Part shown: positions 21,166 to 29,283 of the stretch, piece by piece | Layout of the letters: each line of letters starts with the position of its first letter | Numbering within the stretch: the stretch's first letter is position 1 | NCBI RefSeq assembly: GCF_003987045.1 | Contig: NZ_PIPZ01000001.1 | Span: 124,001-188,000, forward strand | Direction of reading: 5' to 3' | Length of the DNA stretch: 64,000 bases | DNA from: Pseudidiomarina marina | GTDB taxonomy: Bacteria > Pseudomonadota > Gammaproteobacteria > Enterobacterales > Alteromonadaceae | Notes under the pieces: generated by a model | Database searches by the model: none | Told to the model about the DNA's origin: nothing | Seen by the model: the letters and a program-made list of their open reading frames with translations, nothing else | Made by a program: the position numbers and the translations under genes

Positions 21166-22764
21166 TTAAGACTGTGTATTGAGCCGGGTTACATCGACAT
21201 ATAACTTGAGTTGTTGACCCGGTTGCAAATAATTACTACGGCTAATTTGGTTCCACTTCTCAATATCATTAATTGTGACATTGAATCTCGATGCGATACG
21301 AGCAAGCGAATCGCCGGAACGAACTTTATAATTGAGACTGCGAACCACACCAGATGGCTTTTCGGATTGCGGTAACCAGACGACAAGTTTTCTTCCCGGC
21401 CGCAACGGATCGGTCGGTGCCATGCCATTCCAGCTTGCTAATTTACGTAAGTTGACATTGTACTCTCGGCTAATATCCCAAAGCGTGTCGCCACGTACAA
21501 CTTCGTGTTCAACTTTGTAAGCACCTCGAGACTGTGACTGTTTGGTCACTAATCGTTGGTCTGCAGATAAGCTGTAATCATCGAGATCACGGGTAGCAAC
21601 CGGCACGAGTAAATGATCGCCAGCGCGAATGATATGCCCTGAAATATTGTTAGCCTGCTGAATCGCTTTCGCTGTGGTGTGGTATTGCTTGGCGATAACG
21701 AGCAAACTTTCGCCAGATTTCACTTTATGACGTGTCCACTGAACAAGGTCTTTGTTATCTGCCGTTGTTAACCACGCTTGCAGTTTCTCGGCATGCTCAA
21801 TCGGAAGTAATAACCGATGAGGACCAATTGGGTCGGTCGCCCAGCGGTTATACGCCGAGTTGTAATGATGTAACGTGTCTAAGTCGAGCTCAGCCATTTC
21901 CGCTGCTTTTGCTAAATCGATTTGGCTTTGCGCTTCAACTATCGCTAGATACGGTTTATTGTCGATAGGGAGCCAGTGCTGCGCATAGTCATCGTAGTTT
22001 TTCAATATATCGGCTAATGCAAGCAATTTAGGCACATAGGCTCGGGTTTCGCGCGGTAAATCGAGCGACCAAAAATCGGTTGGTTTGCCTGCTCGTTTAT
22101 TCTTACGAATGGCGTTAGCAACGCGACCTTCGCCTGAGTTATAAGCTGCGAGTGCATGCAGCCAGTCGCCGTCAAAACGTTTTTGCAGTGCATCCAAATA
22201 ATCCAGCGCCGCATGGGGCGCTGCGTAAACATCGCGGCGTCCGTCATACCACCAGTTGATCTCGAGGCCATAATGGCGTGCTGTTCCGGGTATAAATTGC
22301 CAAACACCTGCGGCACGACCGTGAGAGTATGCGAACGGGTCAAACGCACTCTCGACTATCGGTAACAATGCCAATTCGAGGGGCATGTTACGTCGCTCTA
22401 TTTCGTCAACAATTAAATACATAAAAGGTTGTGCGCGCTTAGCTACCCGTTCCATGTACGTTGGATTATTGAGATACCAGTTACGTTGACTGACGAGGCG
22501 CGGAACTTCTGGCGCTTCGAATGTAAGCTGCCGTTTAATTCGTAACCACAAATCAGCTTCTTGTTGCGGCGTTAATTCAACCTCGGCCACTTCGCTAATA
22601 GTTTCTTGCTTCGTTTCGGAATCTTCATCAACCGGCGATGCAACGGGCACTTCCGGTATTGTTTGTACGGCTACATCGACCGCTTCCGATTCATTTTGCC
22701 ACGGAAAAGAAGAGCAACCACTGAGAATGCTTGAAGATATTGCGATAGCTAACCATTTTTTCAT
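21166..22764 (-). CDS. mltD: Membrane-bound lytic murein transglycosylase D
   Basis: The 532-residue lipoprotein has lipobox 'LSGC' with Cys17 as the lipidated residue. A lytic transglycosylase domain covers about residues 100-260: the catalytic glutamate is in 'PIVESAFDPFAYSHGRAAG', followed by 'GVWQFIPGTARHYGL' and 'ALAAYNSGEGRV'. Three LysM peptidoglycan-binding repeats follow ('HKVKSGESLLVIAKQY', 'HEVVRGDTLWDISREY', 'YKVRSGDSLARIASRF'). It cleaves glycan strands to 1,6-anhydromuropeptides in the outer-membrane periplasmic leaflet. It is about 80 residues longer than E. coli MltD (452). The mltD-gloB order is the same as in E. coli. Confidence 0.95.
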   Translation of the reverse strand: MKKWLAIAISSSILSGCSSFPWQNESEAVDVAVQTIPEVPVASPVDEDSETKQETISEVAEVELTPQQEADLWLRIKRQLTFEAPEVPRLVSQRNWYLNNPTYMERVAKRAQPFMYLIVDEIERRNMPLELALLPIVESAFDPFAYSHGRAAGVWQFIPGTARHYGLEINWWYDGRRDVYAAPHAALDYLDALQKRFDGDWLHALAAYNSGEGRVANAIRKNKRAGKPTDFWSLDLPRETRAYVPKLLALADILKNYDDYAQHWLPIDNKPYLAIVEAQSQIDLAKAAEMAELDLDTLHHYNSAYNRWATDPIGPHRLLLPIEHAEKLQAWLTTADNKDLVQWTRHKVKSGESLLVIAKQYHTTAKAIQQANNISGHIIRAGDHLLVPVATRDLDDYSLSADQRLVTKQSQSRGAYKVEHEVVRGDTLWDISREYNVNLRKLASWNGMAPTDPLRPGRKLVVWLPQSEKPSGVVRSLNYKVRSGDSLARIASRFNVTINDIEKWNQISRSNYLQPGQQLKLYVDVTRLNTQS

Positions 22765-22805
22765 GTAATCATTCCAAAACTCTAAATTGCTGGCAGTTTA
22801 CGGGA

Positions 22806-23519
22806 TTAGAACTGGTCTTTCCACTGTCGTAATCGAGCAAAATGGTCAACCGTTGTTGCCCGCAAGAACGGATTAATCTGTTTTTCGAGGCCAATTGTGC
22901 TGGGTAATGTCTTTAACCCATGTTCACGTAATGCCTTCACCTGCTCGCTATATTGCTGGATTTCCTGGTTTTCAGGTTCGGCAGCAAGAGCAAACTCGAG
23001 GTTTGCGGCAGTATACTCATGAGCACAATAGACGTTGGTTGAGTCGGGGAGTTCAGCTAAGCACTGTAAAGATTTGTGAAACTGTTCAGGAGTACCTTCA
23101 AACATGCGTCCACAACCAGCTGAGAACAATGTATCTCCGACAAAAGCATGGCCAGGGGTATAGAAACAGATATGGTCGAGGGTATGTCCAGGGGTGCTAA
23201 ATACGGTGTATTCGCGATCGTCCCCAGCAACTGAAAATCGGTCAAGGTGGTCTAATGGATGAGAGACTCCCTGAATATGTCCGCCCTTAGGTCCATAAAC
23301 CGGAACTCGATGATCTTTTAATAGATCGATTAAGCCGTTGGTATGATCCCAATGATGGTGGGTAATAAAGAACGCCATAATCCCTACATCGTGGCCACGT
23401 AACCAATCGCGTACAGGCTCAGCTTCGCCTGGGTCAACAATAATCGCGTCAGCACCAGTGTATGGCTGAATTGCCCAAATGTAGTTATCATCAAAGGCAG
23501 GAATGGCCGCTACATGCAT
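22806..23519 (-). CDS. gloB: Hydroxyacylglutathione hydrolase (glyoxalase II)
   Basis: This 237-residue metallo-beta-lactamase-fold enzyme hydrolyses S-lactoylglutathione to lactate and glutathione in methylglyoxal detoxification. The metal motif HxHxDH is at His54, His56, Asp58 and His59 ('THHHWDH'). Further ligands are in 'FSTPGHTLDHICFY' and 'FVGDTLFSAGCGRMFEG', and the substrate-binding C-terminal helices include 'YCAHEYTAANLEFA'. The family's usual length is about 250. It is divergent from the methyltransferase gene (65 bases between) and 41 bases before mltD. Confidence 0.96.
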   Translation of the reverse strand: MHVAAIPAFDDNYIWAIQPYTGADAIIVDPGEAEPVRDWLRGHDVGIMAFFITHHHWDHTNGLIDLLKDHRVPVYGPKGGHIQGVSHPLDHLDRFSVAGDDREYTVFSTPGHTLDHICFYTPGHAFVGDTLFSAGCGRMFEGTPEQFHKSLQCLAELPDSTNVYCAHEYTAANLEFALAAEPENQEIQQYSEQVKALREHGLKTLPSTIGLEKQINPFLRATTVDHFARLRQWKDQF

Positions 23520-23584
23520 GAAGTCACCTAAAAGTTAAATGGGTATTAACACTTTATAGGTGCAGATTATAAAGGGGGCAAGCA

Positions 23585-24331
23585 ATGATGTTAATGCCAG
23601 CACGTCGGGCGAGCGCCGCGACGGCTCCAACTAGTTGGTTGCAACTACCTCATGGTGAGTGGATGAGGGCGGAATTGAGTAAGGCATTGGCACCGCATTG
23701 TGCCAAGGTGTTTGGTTATTACTTTGCCCGCGTTGGGCAACTCGCCAAAAGCGTAGAGCTACCAGACTTGCGCGTTCAACATCAATTTTCAGCAGCTCTT
23801 ACCGGGGAAGCTAATATCCGAACCGATCTTGAATACTGGCCATTTGCTGAGGGAGTACTTGATGCGATCATGATGATCGGTCAACTTGAATTTGAGCGAG
23901 ATCCACACCAAGTACTAAGAGAGTTAAGTCGCAGTCTTATTGCAGATGGGCACATTATTTTAGCGGGCTTTAACCCACTCAGCCCAGCCATTATGACTGG
24001 TGTATGGCCAGCAAATGTAAAAAAGTTACCTTGGTGTGGGCGGTATTTTAGTAAAGCACGTATTAATGATTGGCTAGCTCTGTTAAATTTTGAAATTATT
24101 GATAGCGGTTATGTTGCACCAACGATGATGTTTTCGAAAACGGCTTCGGCGAGCGTAGGTTTAACGCATGTATCTCGATTCATTCCGCAAGTTGGTGCCA
24201 TGTACTACATCGTCGCTAGAAAACGAGAGTTTCCGTTAACGGTGATTCGTCACAAGCAGCGAGCTAAGCCGCACGTGAATGCAGTACCGTTAGCGAACCG
24301 AATTAAATCACCTGATATGGAACCTAAATAG
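23585..24331 (+). CDS. SAM-methyltransferase-like protein (YafS-position), motif I weak
   Basis: The gene lies where E. coli has the methyltransferase gene yafS, between gloB and rnhA. The later methyltransferase strands are visible: 'LPFAEGVLDAIMM'-like text ('WPFAEGVLDAIMMIGQLEFE'), 'DPHQVLRELSRSLIADGHI' and 'ILAGFNPLSP', which match motifs for strands 4 and 5. The glycine-rich SAM-binding motif I is not recognisable; its expected position reads 'CAKVFGYYFARVGQLAKS'. This raises the question whether it still binds SAM. It has a strong ribosome site (AGGGGG). The substrate is unknown. A rhodanese gene follows nine bases downstream. Confidence 0.72.
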   Translation: MMLMPARRASAATAPTSWLQLPHGEWMRAELSKALAPHCAKVFGYYFARVGQLAKSVELPDLRVQHQFSAALTGEANIRTDLEYWPFAEGVLDAIMMIGQLEFERDPHQVLRELSRSLIADGHIILAGFNPLSPAIMTGVWPANVKKLPWCGRYFSKARINDWLALLNFEIIDSGYVAPTMMFSKTASASVGLTHVSRFIPQVGAMYYIVARKREFPLTVIRHKQRAKPHVNAVPLANRIKSPDMEPK

Positions 24332-24340
24332 GAGTTGTTG

Positions 24341-24736
24341 ATGTTAAGTTCACAGGAGTTATGCGCACAGGCGCGTTCAAATGTTTCTGAAATTGATGTT
24401 CACGAATTACAGCAAAAGATTGCTGAAGGCGCACGCGTGGTCGATGTGCGTGAGCCAGGTGAGTTCGCCGCTGGTCATATTCGCCAAGCCGTAAATATGC
24501 CGCGAGGTGTTCTAGAAATGCAGATTAATCAACACCCAGCAGTAGCAGGTTATGACGATGCACTGCAGCGTATTGCCGCAGAGCCGCTTTATTTGATTTG
24601 TCGATCAGGGGGGCGCTCAGCCTTAGCCGCGGAATCACTTGTTCGTATGGGATTCGATCAAGCTAAAGTGATTTCAGTTGCTGGTGGTATGCAAGCTTGG
24701 GAAGAGGCTAAATATCCGCAGGTGGCTGGCGAGTAA
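24341..24736 (+). CDS. Rhodanese-like sulfurtransferase
   Basis: The ATG at 24341 follows AGGAG by six bases; two in-frame TTG codons just upstream are not needed. The 131-residue single-domain rhodanese shows 'VVDVREPGEFAAGHI' and the active-site loop 'CRSGGRS', whose cysteine would carry persulfide sulfur. It lies between the yafS-like gene and rnhA, where E. coli has no gene, and its stop touches the rnhA stop on the other strand. Its donor and acceptor are unknown. Confidence 0.9.
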   Translation: MLSSQELCAQARSNVSEIDVHELQQKIAEGARVVDVREPGEFAAGHIRQAVNMPRGVLEMQINQHPAVAGYDDALQRIAAEPLYLICRSGGRSALAAESLVRMGFDQAKVISVAGGMQAWEEAKYPQVAGE

Positions 24737-25207
24737 TTAATCATTCGGTACAAATCCCGTGTCGTCAAGAAGCTTTGAACTTTCAGCGGCGGCGCGGGCT
24801 AATTCATCGCAACGTTCGTTTTGCGGATGACCGTTATGGCCTTTTACCCAGTCCCAACGAATTGTATGACGTTGGCAGGCTGCATCCAGTGCTTGCCATA
24901 AATCGGCATTCTTTACTGGTTTTTTAGCGGATGTGCGCCATCCATTTTTCTTCCAGTTATGTATCCACGTTTGAATCCCCTGACGCAGGTATTGACTATC
25001 GGTGGTTAAGATCACATCGCAGGGTCTTTTAAGCGCTTCTAAACCTTTGATCGCGGCTAGCATTTCCATTCGATTATTGGTAGTTAATTTGTAGCCAGCA
25101 GACAGCTCTTTTCTATGTTCACCATACTCAATAACAATTCCGTACCCGCCAGGACCAGGGTTGCCAAGGCATGAGCCGTCGGTATAGATATGCACTTTCT
25201 TAGACAT
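24737..25207 (-). CDS. rnhA: Ribonuclease HI
   Basis: At 156 residues (E. coli 155) it retains all four carboxylates: Asp10 ('[16 protein letters not shown]'), Glu48 ('NNRMEM'), Asp70 ('TTDSQYL') and Asp134 ('ERCDELA'), plus the basic protrusion '[19 protein letters not shown]'. It degrades the RNA strand of RNA-DNA hybrids during replication. It is divergent from dnaQ as in E. coli; the 189-base gap holds two arrays of 7-bp repeats. Confidence 0.97.
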   Translation of the reverse strand: MSKKVHIYTDGSCLGNPGPGGYGIVIEYGEHRKELSAGYKLTTNNRMEMLAAIKGLEALKRPCDVILTTDSQYLRQGIQTWIHNWKKNGWRTSAKKPVKNADLWQALDAACQRHTIRWDWVKGHNGHPQNERCDELARAAAESSKLLDDTGFVPND

Positions 25208-25212
25208 GAGAG

Positions 25213-25249
25213 CGTTACTCGTTATTCGTTATTCGTTATTCGTCATTCG
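25213..25249 (+). repeat. Tandem 7-bp repeat array, left arm (CGTTATT units)
   Basis: Five units: CGTTACT, three perfect CGTTATT, CGTCATT, then CG. It starts six bases upstream of the rnhA start codon, so it would lie in the rnhA 5' leader, close to the ribosome site. Confidence 0.85.
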
Positions 25250-25342
25250 AAAAACCGAGTCTAACAGATATATAGATTAAAGTGCGTTAGATAATTTTAA
25301 ATGTATTTACTTGTTCCAATTCGATAAAACAAGCACACTAAC

Positions 25343-25390
25343 AACGAACAACGAACAACGAATAACGAATAACGAATAACGAATAACGGA
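25343..25390 (+). repeat. Tandem 7-bp repeat array, right arm (AACGAAT units)
   Basis: Six full units (two AACGAAC and four AACGAAT) and a partial AACGGA. The unit is the reverse complement of the left-arm unit. It ends six bases before the dnaQ ATG and replaces the usual position of its ribosome site, leaving only a weak ACGGA match. Confidence 0.85.
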
Positions 25391-25396
25391 ATCACC

Positions 25397-26083
25397 ATGC
25401 GACAGATAGTTCTTGATACAGAAACCACAGGTTTAGACCCCGCACAAGGGCACCGCATTATTGAAATTGGTGCGGTAGAAGTGATTCGTCGAAAGCTTAC
25501 CGGTCGCACCTTCCATGTTTATATCAATCCGCAGCGCGTGGTTGAACAAGAAGCGATAGAAGTTCACGGTATTACAAATGAATTTCTTGAAGACAAGCCG
25601 GTGTTTGCGCAAATCGCGGATGAATTCCTCGCATTTATTGAGGGTGCTGAGTTAGTGATTCATAACGCAGCGTTTGATGTGGGGTTTATTGACCATGAAT
25701 TTCGACTGCTTCGCAACGGGATTGGGAAAACAACAGATTACTGTACAGTCCTTGATACCTTAATGCTGGCGCGTGAAAAGCGACCAGGGCAGAAAAACAA
25801 CCTCGACGCTCTGTGTCGAGCCTATGGCATTGATAACTCTAATCGTACGTTCCACGGCGCATTGTTAGATGCGGAGTTGTTGGCTGATGTCTATCTGATG
25901 ATGACAGGTGGCCAAACCAAACTTGAATTAGCAGCACAAAACAAAAATGCGCAAGGTGCACAAAGCAGTGGTTGGACACGTATTGAAAATAAGCCGCCAC
26001 TGAAAGTCGTGCGGGCAACGGCTGAAGAAGAGCAACAACATCAAGCTCGTTTAAAGTTAATTGAGAATTCGATTTGGTCATAA
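25397..26083 (+). CDS. dnaQ: DNA polymerase III epsilon subunit (proofreading exonuclease)
   Basis: The 228-residue protein (E. coli 243) is a DEDDh 3'-5' exonuclease: ExoI 'IVLDTETTGLDP' (Asp7, Glu9), ExoII 'VIHNAAFDVGFIDHEF' and ExoIII 'FHGALLDAELLADVYL'. The C-terminal tail after about residue 185, which in E. coli binds the alpha subunit, is present but short. The partner alpha subunit DnaE is encoded at 40 kb. The gene is followed by two tRNA-Asp genes, the same order as in E. coli (dnaQ-aspV). Confidence 0.96.
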   Translation: MRQIVLDTETTGLDPAQGHRIIEIGAVEVIRRKLTGRTFHVYINPQRVVEQEAIEVHGITNEFLEDKPVFAQIADEFLAFIEGAELVIHNAAFDVGFIDHEFRLLRNGIGKTTDYCTVLDTLMLAREKRPGQKNNLDALCRAYGIDNSNRTFHGALLDAELLADVYLMMTGGQTKLELAAQNKNAQGAQSSGWTRIENKPPLKVVRATAEEEQQHQARLKLIENSIWS

Positions 26084-26148
26084 AACATCTTGTTTTTGAC
26101 TGTTTTGACGATTTTTCATGCAAACGAATCAAAAGTTGAAAAAAAAGG

Positions 26149-26177
26149 TTGACGATAGAATCCGGCGCTCGTAATAT
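26149..26177 (+). promoter_or_regulatory. Strong sigma-70 promoter for the tRNA-Asp genes
   Basis: TTGACG and TAATAT are separated by 17 bases, and the discriminator (CGCTCCGC) is GC-rich, as expected for stringently controlled stable RNA promoters. The first tRNA begins about 45 bases after the expected start. Confidence 0.85.
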
Positions 26178-26227
26178 TCGCTCCGCATTCAGGGGGACCC
26201 ATCCGGGAAACTCGGAATTAGGAAAGC

Positions 26228-26304
26228 GGAGCGGTAGTTCAGTTGGTTAGAATACCGGCCTGTCACGCCGGGGGTCGCGGGTTCGAGTCCCGTCCGCTCC
26301 GCCA
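26228..26304 (+). tRNA. tRNA-Asp (GTC), copy 1
   Basis: A 77-base cloverleaf: acceptor stem GGAGCGG/CCGCTCC, anticodon stem CCGGC/GCCGG with loop CTGTCAC giving anticodon GTC, T arm GCGGG TTCGAGT CCCGT, and an encoded GCCA 3' end. It matches the place of aspV after dnaQ in E. coli. Confidence 0.98.
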
Positions 26305-26333
26305 CTTTCCTAAAATTGGTTTCATACCGCTGC

Positions 26334-26410
26334 GGAGCGGTAGTTCAGTTGGTTAGAATACCGGCCTGTCACGCCGGGGGTCGCGGGTTCGAGTCCCGTC
26401 CGCTCCGCCA
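26334..26410 (+). tRNA. tRNA-Asp (GTC), copy 2
   Basis: Identical over all 77 bases to the first copy and separated from it by 29 bases; both are expected on one transcript. No clear terminator is visible before the next gene. Confidence 0.98.
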
Positions 26411-26449
26411 TTTCAAACGATTATCTTTTCTATATTGGAGTGTCGTGCG

Positions 26450-26797
26450 ATGAGTTTGGCTAACGCCTGCTTGACGTGTGGGGCTTGCTGCGCGTCTTAT
26501 CGTGTGTCGTTTTATTGGGGCGAAGCTACTGGCGCTCCGGAAGGCTATGTTCCAAGCGAACTGACCGAATCTTTTCATCCCCATTTGTTGTGCATGCAAG
26601 GCACCAATCAGAAAAAACCTCGTTGCGTTGCACTTGAAGGCAATGTTGGGCAACAAGTCAGCTGCTCTATTTACGCCAATCGACCTAGCCCATGTCGCGA
26701 ATTTGATATGTCGGTGAACGGTTCTAATCCTTATTGTGATAAAGCCCGTGCAAAATATGGCCTAAGTCAGCTTATTCCTGTGCAAGAAGTAGCCTAG
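26450..26797 (+). CDS. YkgJ/UPF0153-type cysteine-cluster protein
   Basis: The ATG at 26450 follows GGAG by nine bases; an in-frame TTG five codons earlier overlaps the ribosome site and is rejected. The 115-residue protein begins 'ANACLTCGACCASYR', the Cys pattern of the YkgJ family (putative zinc or iron chelating). Further cysteines follow in 'PRCVALEG', 'VSCSIYANRPSPCREF' and 'NPYCDKARAKYGL', for nine in all. The 'SCSIY..RP..CREF' stretch is the family signature. Function is unknown; metal binding is likely. It lies 39 bases after the second tRNA. Confidence 0.88.
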   Translation: MSLANACLTCGACCASYRVSFYWGEATGAPEGYVPSELTESFHPHLLCMQGTNQKKPRCVALEGNVGQQVSCSIYANRPSPCREFDMSVNGSNPYCDKARAKYGLSQLIPVQEVA

Positions 26798-26909
26798 AAG
26801 CCAGCAGATTGGGGCAAATTGTTACAATTGTGCCATGAACGGCTCTTGAGCGTTGCTGCTAGGAGGGGTACATTAGTACGGTTAAATACAATCACAAGGG
26901 AGAATCATT

Positions 26910-29102
26910 ATGCGCAAGAGCCTCATCGCTGTTGCTATTGGTGCGGCATTAACGGTTGCCGCATGTTCAGATAAAGATGCAACACAGCAAGTAACTGACA
27001 CTGCACAAACTGAACAGTCGCAGACTCAACAAGCGCAGTCTGCTGAATTTAATCAAAGCAATCCATTCTATGCAGAGAGCACACTGCCATACAATGCTCC
27101 TGACTTTTCAAAGATTAAATTTGAGCACTATAAGCCAGCTTTCGAAGCTGGTATGGCTGAACATGCTGAAGAAATTTTGGCTATCGCAACGAATCCTGAA
27201 GCACCAACGTTCGAAAATACCATTGTAGCGATGGAAAAATCAGGTGCATTGCTAGGCCGTGTCTCTTCAGTGTTTTATAACGTCGCGGGCTCTAATGGCA
27301 ACGATGATACGCGTGCACTGCAAGGTGAATTAGCACCAAAAATGGCTGCGCACCGTGACAACATTATGTTGAACCCTGAATTGTTTGCGCGCGTGAAAGC
27401 TGTTTATGAAAACCGTGACAGTCTTGAAGGCGAAGCACTGCGTTTGGTTGAAGATACTTACAAAGGTTTTGTTCGTGCTGGCGCTGAACTAAACGACGAA
27501 GCGAAAGCACAAATTCGTGAAATTAATAGCGAAATTTCATCTTTAACCACCGAGTTTCAACGTAACCTGATGAATCTTGCAAAAGAGAACATGGTTGTTG
27601 TTGATGATAAAGCACAGCTTGCTGGTTTGAGTGATGCAGAAATTAAGCAACTTGCAGATGCTGCAGCAGCGGCAGGTCATGAAGGTAAGTATGCTATTTC
27701 TATTACTAACACGACACGTCAGCCGATTCTTTCATCGCTAGAAAATCGTGAATTGCGTCAACGCGTATGGGAAGCATCAGCTTACCGCGGTACGGGTAAT
27801 ACTGAGACGGACAACCGCCCATTAGTGAAGCGTCTTGCTGAGTTGCGTGCCGAAAAAGCTCAGCTTTTAGGTTACGATAACTGGGGTAAGTACGTACTTG
27901 AAACTAGCATGGCCGGTACGCCAGAAGCTGCGCAAAAAATGCTGCGTGATTTGGTACCAGCGGTAGTTAGTAATGTTGAAGCGGAGAAAGCCGAAATCCA
28001 AGCGATGATTGACGCAGAAGGCGGCGACTTCGAAGTACAGCCGTGGGATTGGGCATACTATGCGGAAAAAGTACGCGCTGAAAAATATGCGCTAGACGCT
28101 GAAGAAGTGAAGAAATACTTTGAATTCAACCGTGTTGTTGAAGATGGTGTATTCTTTGCAATGAACCAGCTTTTCGGTATTACCTTTGATCAGCGTGACG
28201 ATATTCCAACCTACGGTGACAACATACGCGTATACGAAGTCAAAGATATCGATGGTGAAACACTTGGCTTATTCTACGGCGATTGGTTTACCCGTGATGG
28301 TAAGCGTGGTGGAGCATGGATGAGTTCATTTGTTAGTCAATCAAACTTGCTTGATCAGAAGCCAGTCATCTTGAACAACCAAAACATTAAAAAAGCAGCG
28401 GAAGGCCCAACCTTCTTGAGCTTTGACGAAGTAAGCACCATGTTCCATGAGATGGGCCACGGTCTTCACGGTATGTTCTCGGATGTAATGTATCCATCAT
28501 TGGCTGGTACATCAGTATCGCGTGACTACGTAGAGTTCCCGTCAACTTTCCAAGAAGACTGGATGTTGAACGAGAAAGTGTTGAATAACTTTGCGAAACA
28601 CTATGAAACTGGCGAGCCAATGCCAAAAGAGTTGTTGGATAAAGTGATGGCGGCGAAGAACTTTAACATGGGCTACGACACGCTTGAGTATATTGCGTCG
28701 GCTCTGTTGGACTTCGAATACCATACGTTAACGCCGGAAGCTGCGGCGAGCATTGAAGACGTAGCAGCTTTTGAAGCAGCAGCGTTAGAGCGCAATGGCG
28801 TTGCTGTTGATGCGGTGCCACCACGTTATAAGTCAACTTTCTTTGCCCACGTATTTGCTGGTGGTTACTCAGCTGGTTACTATGCTTACATGTGGTCTGA
28901 AATTTTGGCTGCTGATGCATTCAAATATATGCAAGAGCAAGGTGGCTTGACGCTGGAAAATGGTCAGAAATTCCGCGACACGATTTTGTCGAAAGGGAAC
29001 AGCAAAGATCCAATGCAGCAATACATTGATTTCCGTGGTCAAGAACCTACCGGTGAAGCTCTTCTAGAGCGCCGTGGTTTAACGGCACCGAAAATCGATT
29101 AA
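26910..29102 (+). CDS. dcp: M3-family peptidyl-dipeptidase, lipoprotein (Dcp-like)
   Basis: The 730-residue protein is a zinc metallopeptidase of family M3 that removes C-terminal dipeptides. The zinc site is 'MFHEMGHGLHGMF' (HEXXH) with the downstream glutamate region 'SRDYVEFPSTFQEDWML'. It has a lipoprotein signal with 'VAAC' (Cys19) and then a Gln/Thr-rich spacer of about 35 residues, so it should be outside the cytoplasm, unlike E. coli Dcp, which is about 680 residues and lacks this extension. A ribosome site AAGGGAGAA precedes the ATG. A strong terminator follows, and a TonB receptor gene comes next. Peptide scavenging is the likely role. Confidence 0.93.
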   Translation: MRKSLIAVAIGAALTVAACSDKDATQQVTDTAQTEQSQTQQAQSAEFNQSNPFYAESTLPYNAPDFSKIKFEHYKPAFEAGMAEHAEEILAIATNPEAPTFENTIVAMEKSGALLGRVSSVFYNVAGSNGNDDTRALQGELAPKMAAHRDNIMLNPELFARVKAVYENRDSLEGEALRLVEDTYKGFVRAGAELNDEAKAQIREINSEISSLTTEFQRNLMNLAKENMVVVDDKAQLAGLSDAEIKQLADAAAAAGHEGKYAISITNTTRQPILSSLENRELRQRVWEASAYRGTGNTETDNRPLVKRLAELRAEKAQLLGYDNWGKYVLETSMAGTPEAAQKMLRDLVPAVVSNVEAEKAEIQAMIDAEGGDFEVQPWDWAYYAEKVRAEKYALDAEEVKKYFEFNRVVEDGVFFAMNQLFGITFDQRDDIPTYGDNIRVYEVKDIDGETLGLFYGDWFTRDGKRGGAWMSSFVSQSNLLDQKPVILNNQNIKKAAEGPTFLSFDEVSTMFHEMGHGLHGMFSDVMYPSLAGTSVSRDYVEFPSTFQEDWMLNEKVLNNFAKHYETGEPMPKELLDKVMAAKNFNMGYDTLEYIASALLDFEYHTLTPEAAASIEDVAAFEAAALERNGVAVDAVPPRYKSTFFAHVFAGGYSAGYYAYMWSEILAADAFKYMQEQGGLTLENGQKFRDTILSKGNSKDPMQQYIDFRGQEPTGEALLERRGLTAPKID

Positions 29103-29122
29103 CAAAAAAACAAAGTTAAAAA

Positions 29123-29154
29123 GGGGTAAAGCTTCGGCTTTACCCCTTTTTTTT
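29123..29154 (+). terminator. Rho-independent terminator after dcp
   Basis: A 10-bp perfect stem (GGGGTAAAGC / GCTTTACCCC) with a stable TTCG tetraloop is followed by eight T. Confidence 0.96.
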
Positions 29155-29206
29155 GTCTATTAAATAGCTGAATACTCTTTATAAGATGATGTTTAAACTC
29201 GAAAAG

Positions 29207-29254
29207 TTGACTTTCGTCAAAAATACGTCATAAATAAAGATGATCATTTGATCA
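29207..29254 (+). promoter_or_regulatory. Promoter-like region of the TonB receptor with two palindromes
   Basis: TTGACT and CATAAA (29229-29234) are spaced by 16 bases and could be the promoter. The -35 lies within TTGACTTTCGTCAA (5-bp arms), and TGATCATTTGATCA (6-bp arms) follows the -10 at 29241-29254. Such sites suggest control by a dimeric regulator, which I cannot name. Confidence 0.4.
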
Positions 29255-29283
29255 CATGAATAAAACAACCAGGGAACATTATT

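Noticed and set aside
25297-25509. Minus-strand ORF containing 'FVIRYSLFV'
   Set aside because: It is a translation of the 7-bp repeat array, which reads open in several frames.
26369-26656. Minus-strand ORF ending with 'SGRDSNPRPPA'
   Set aside because: The ending is the well-known false peptide from the antisense of a tRNA gene; the rest is antisense to the Cys-cluster protein.
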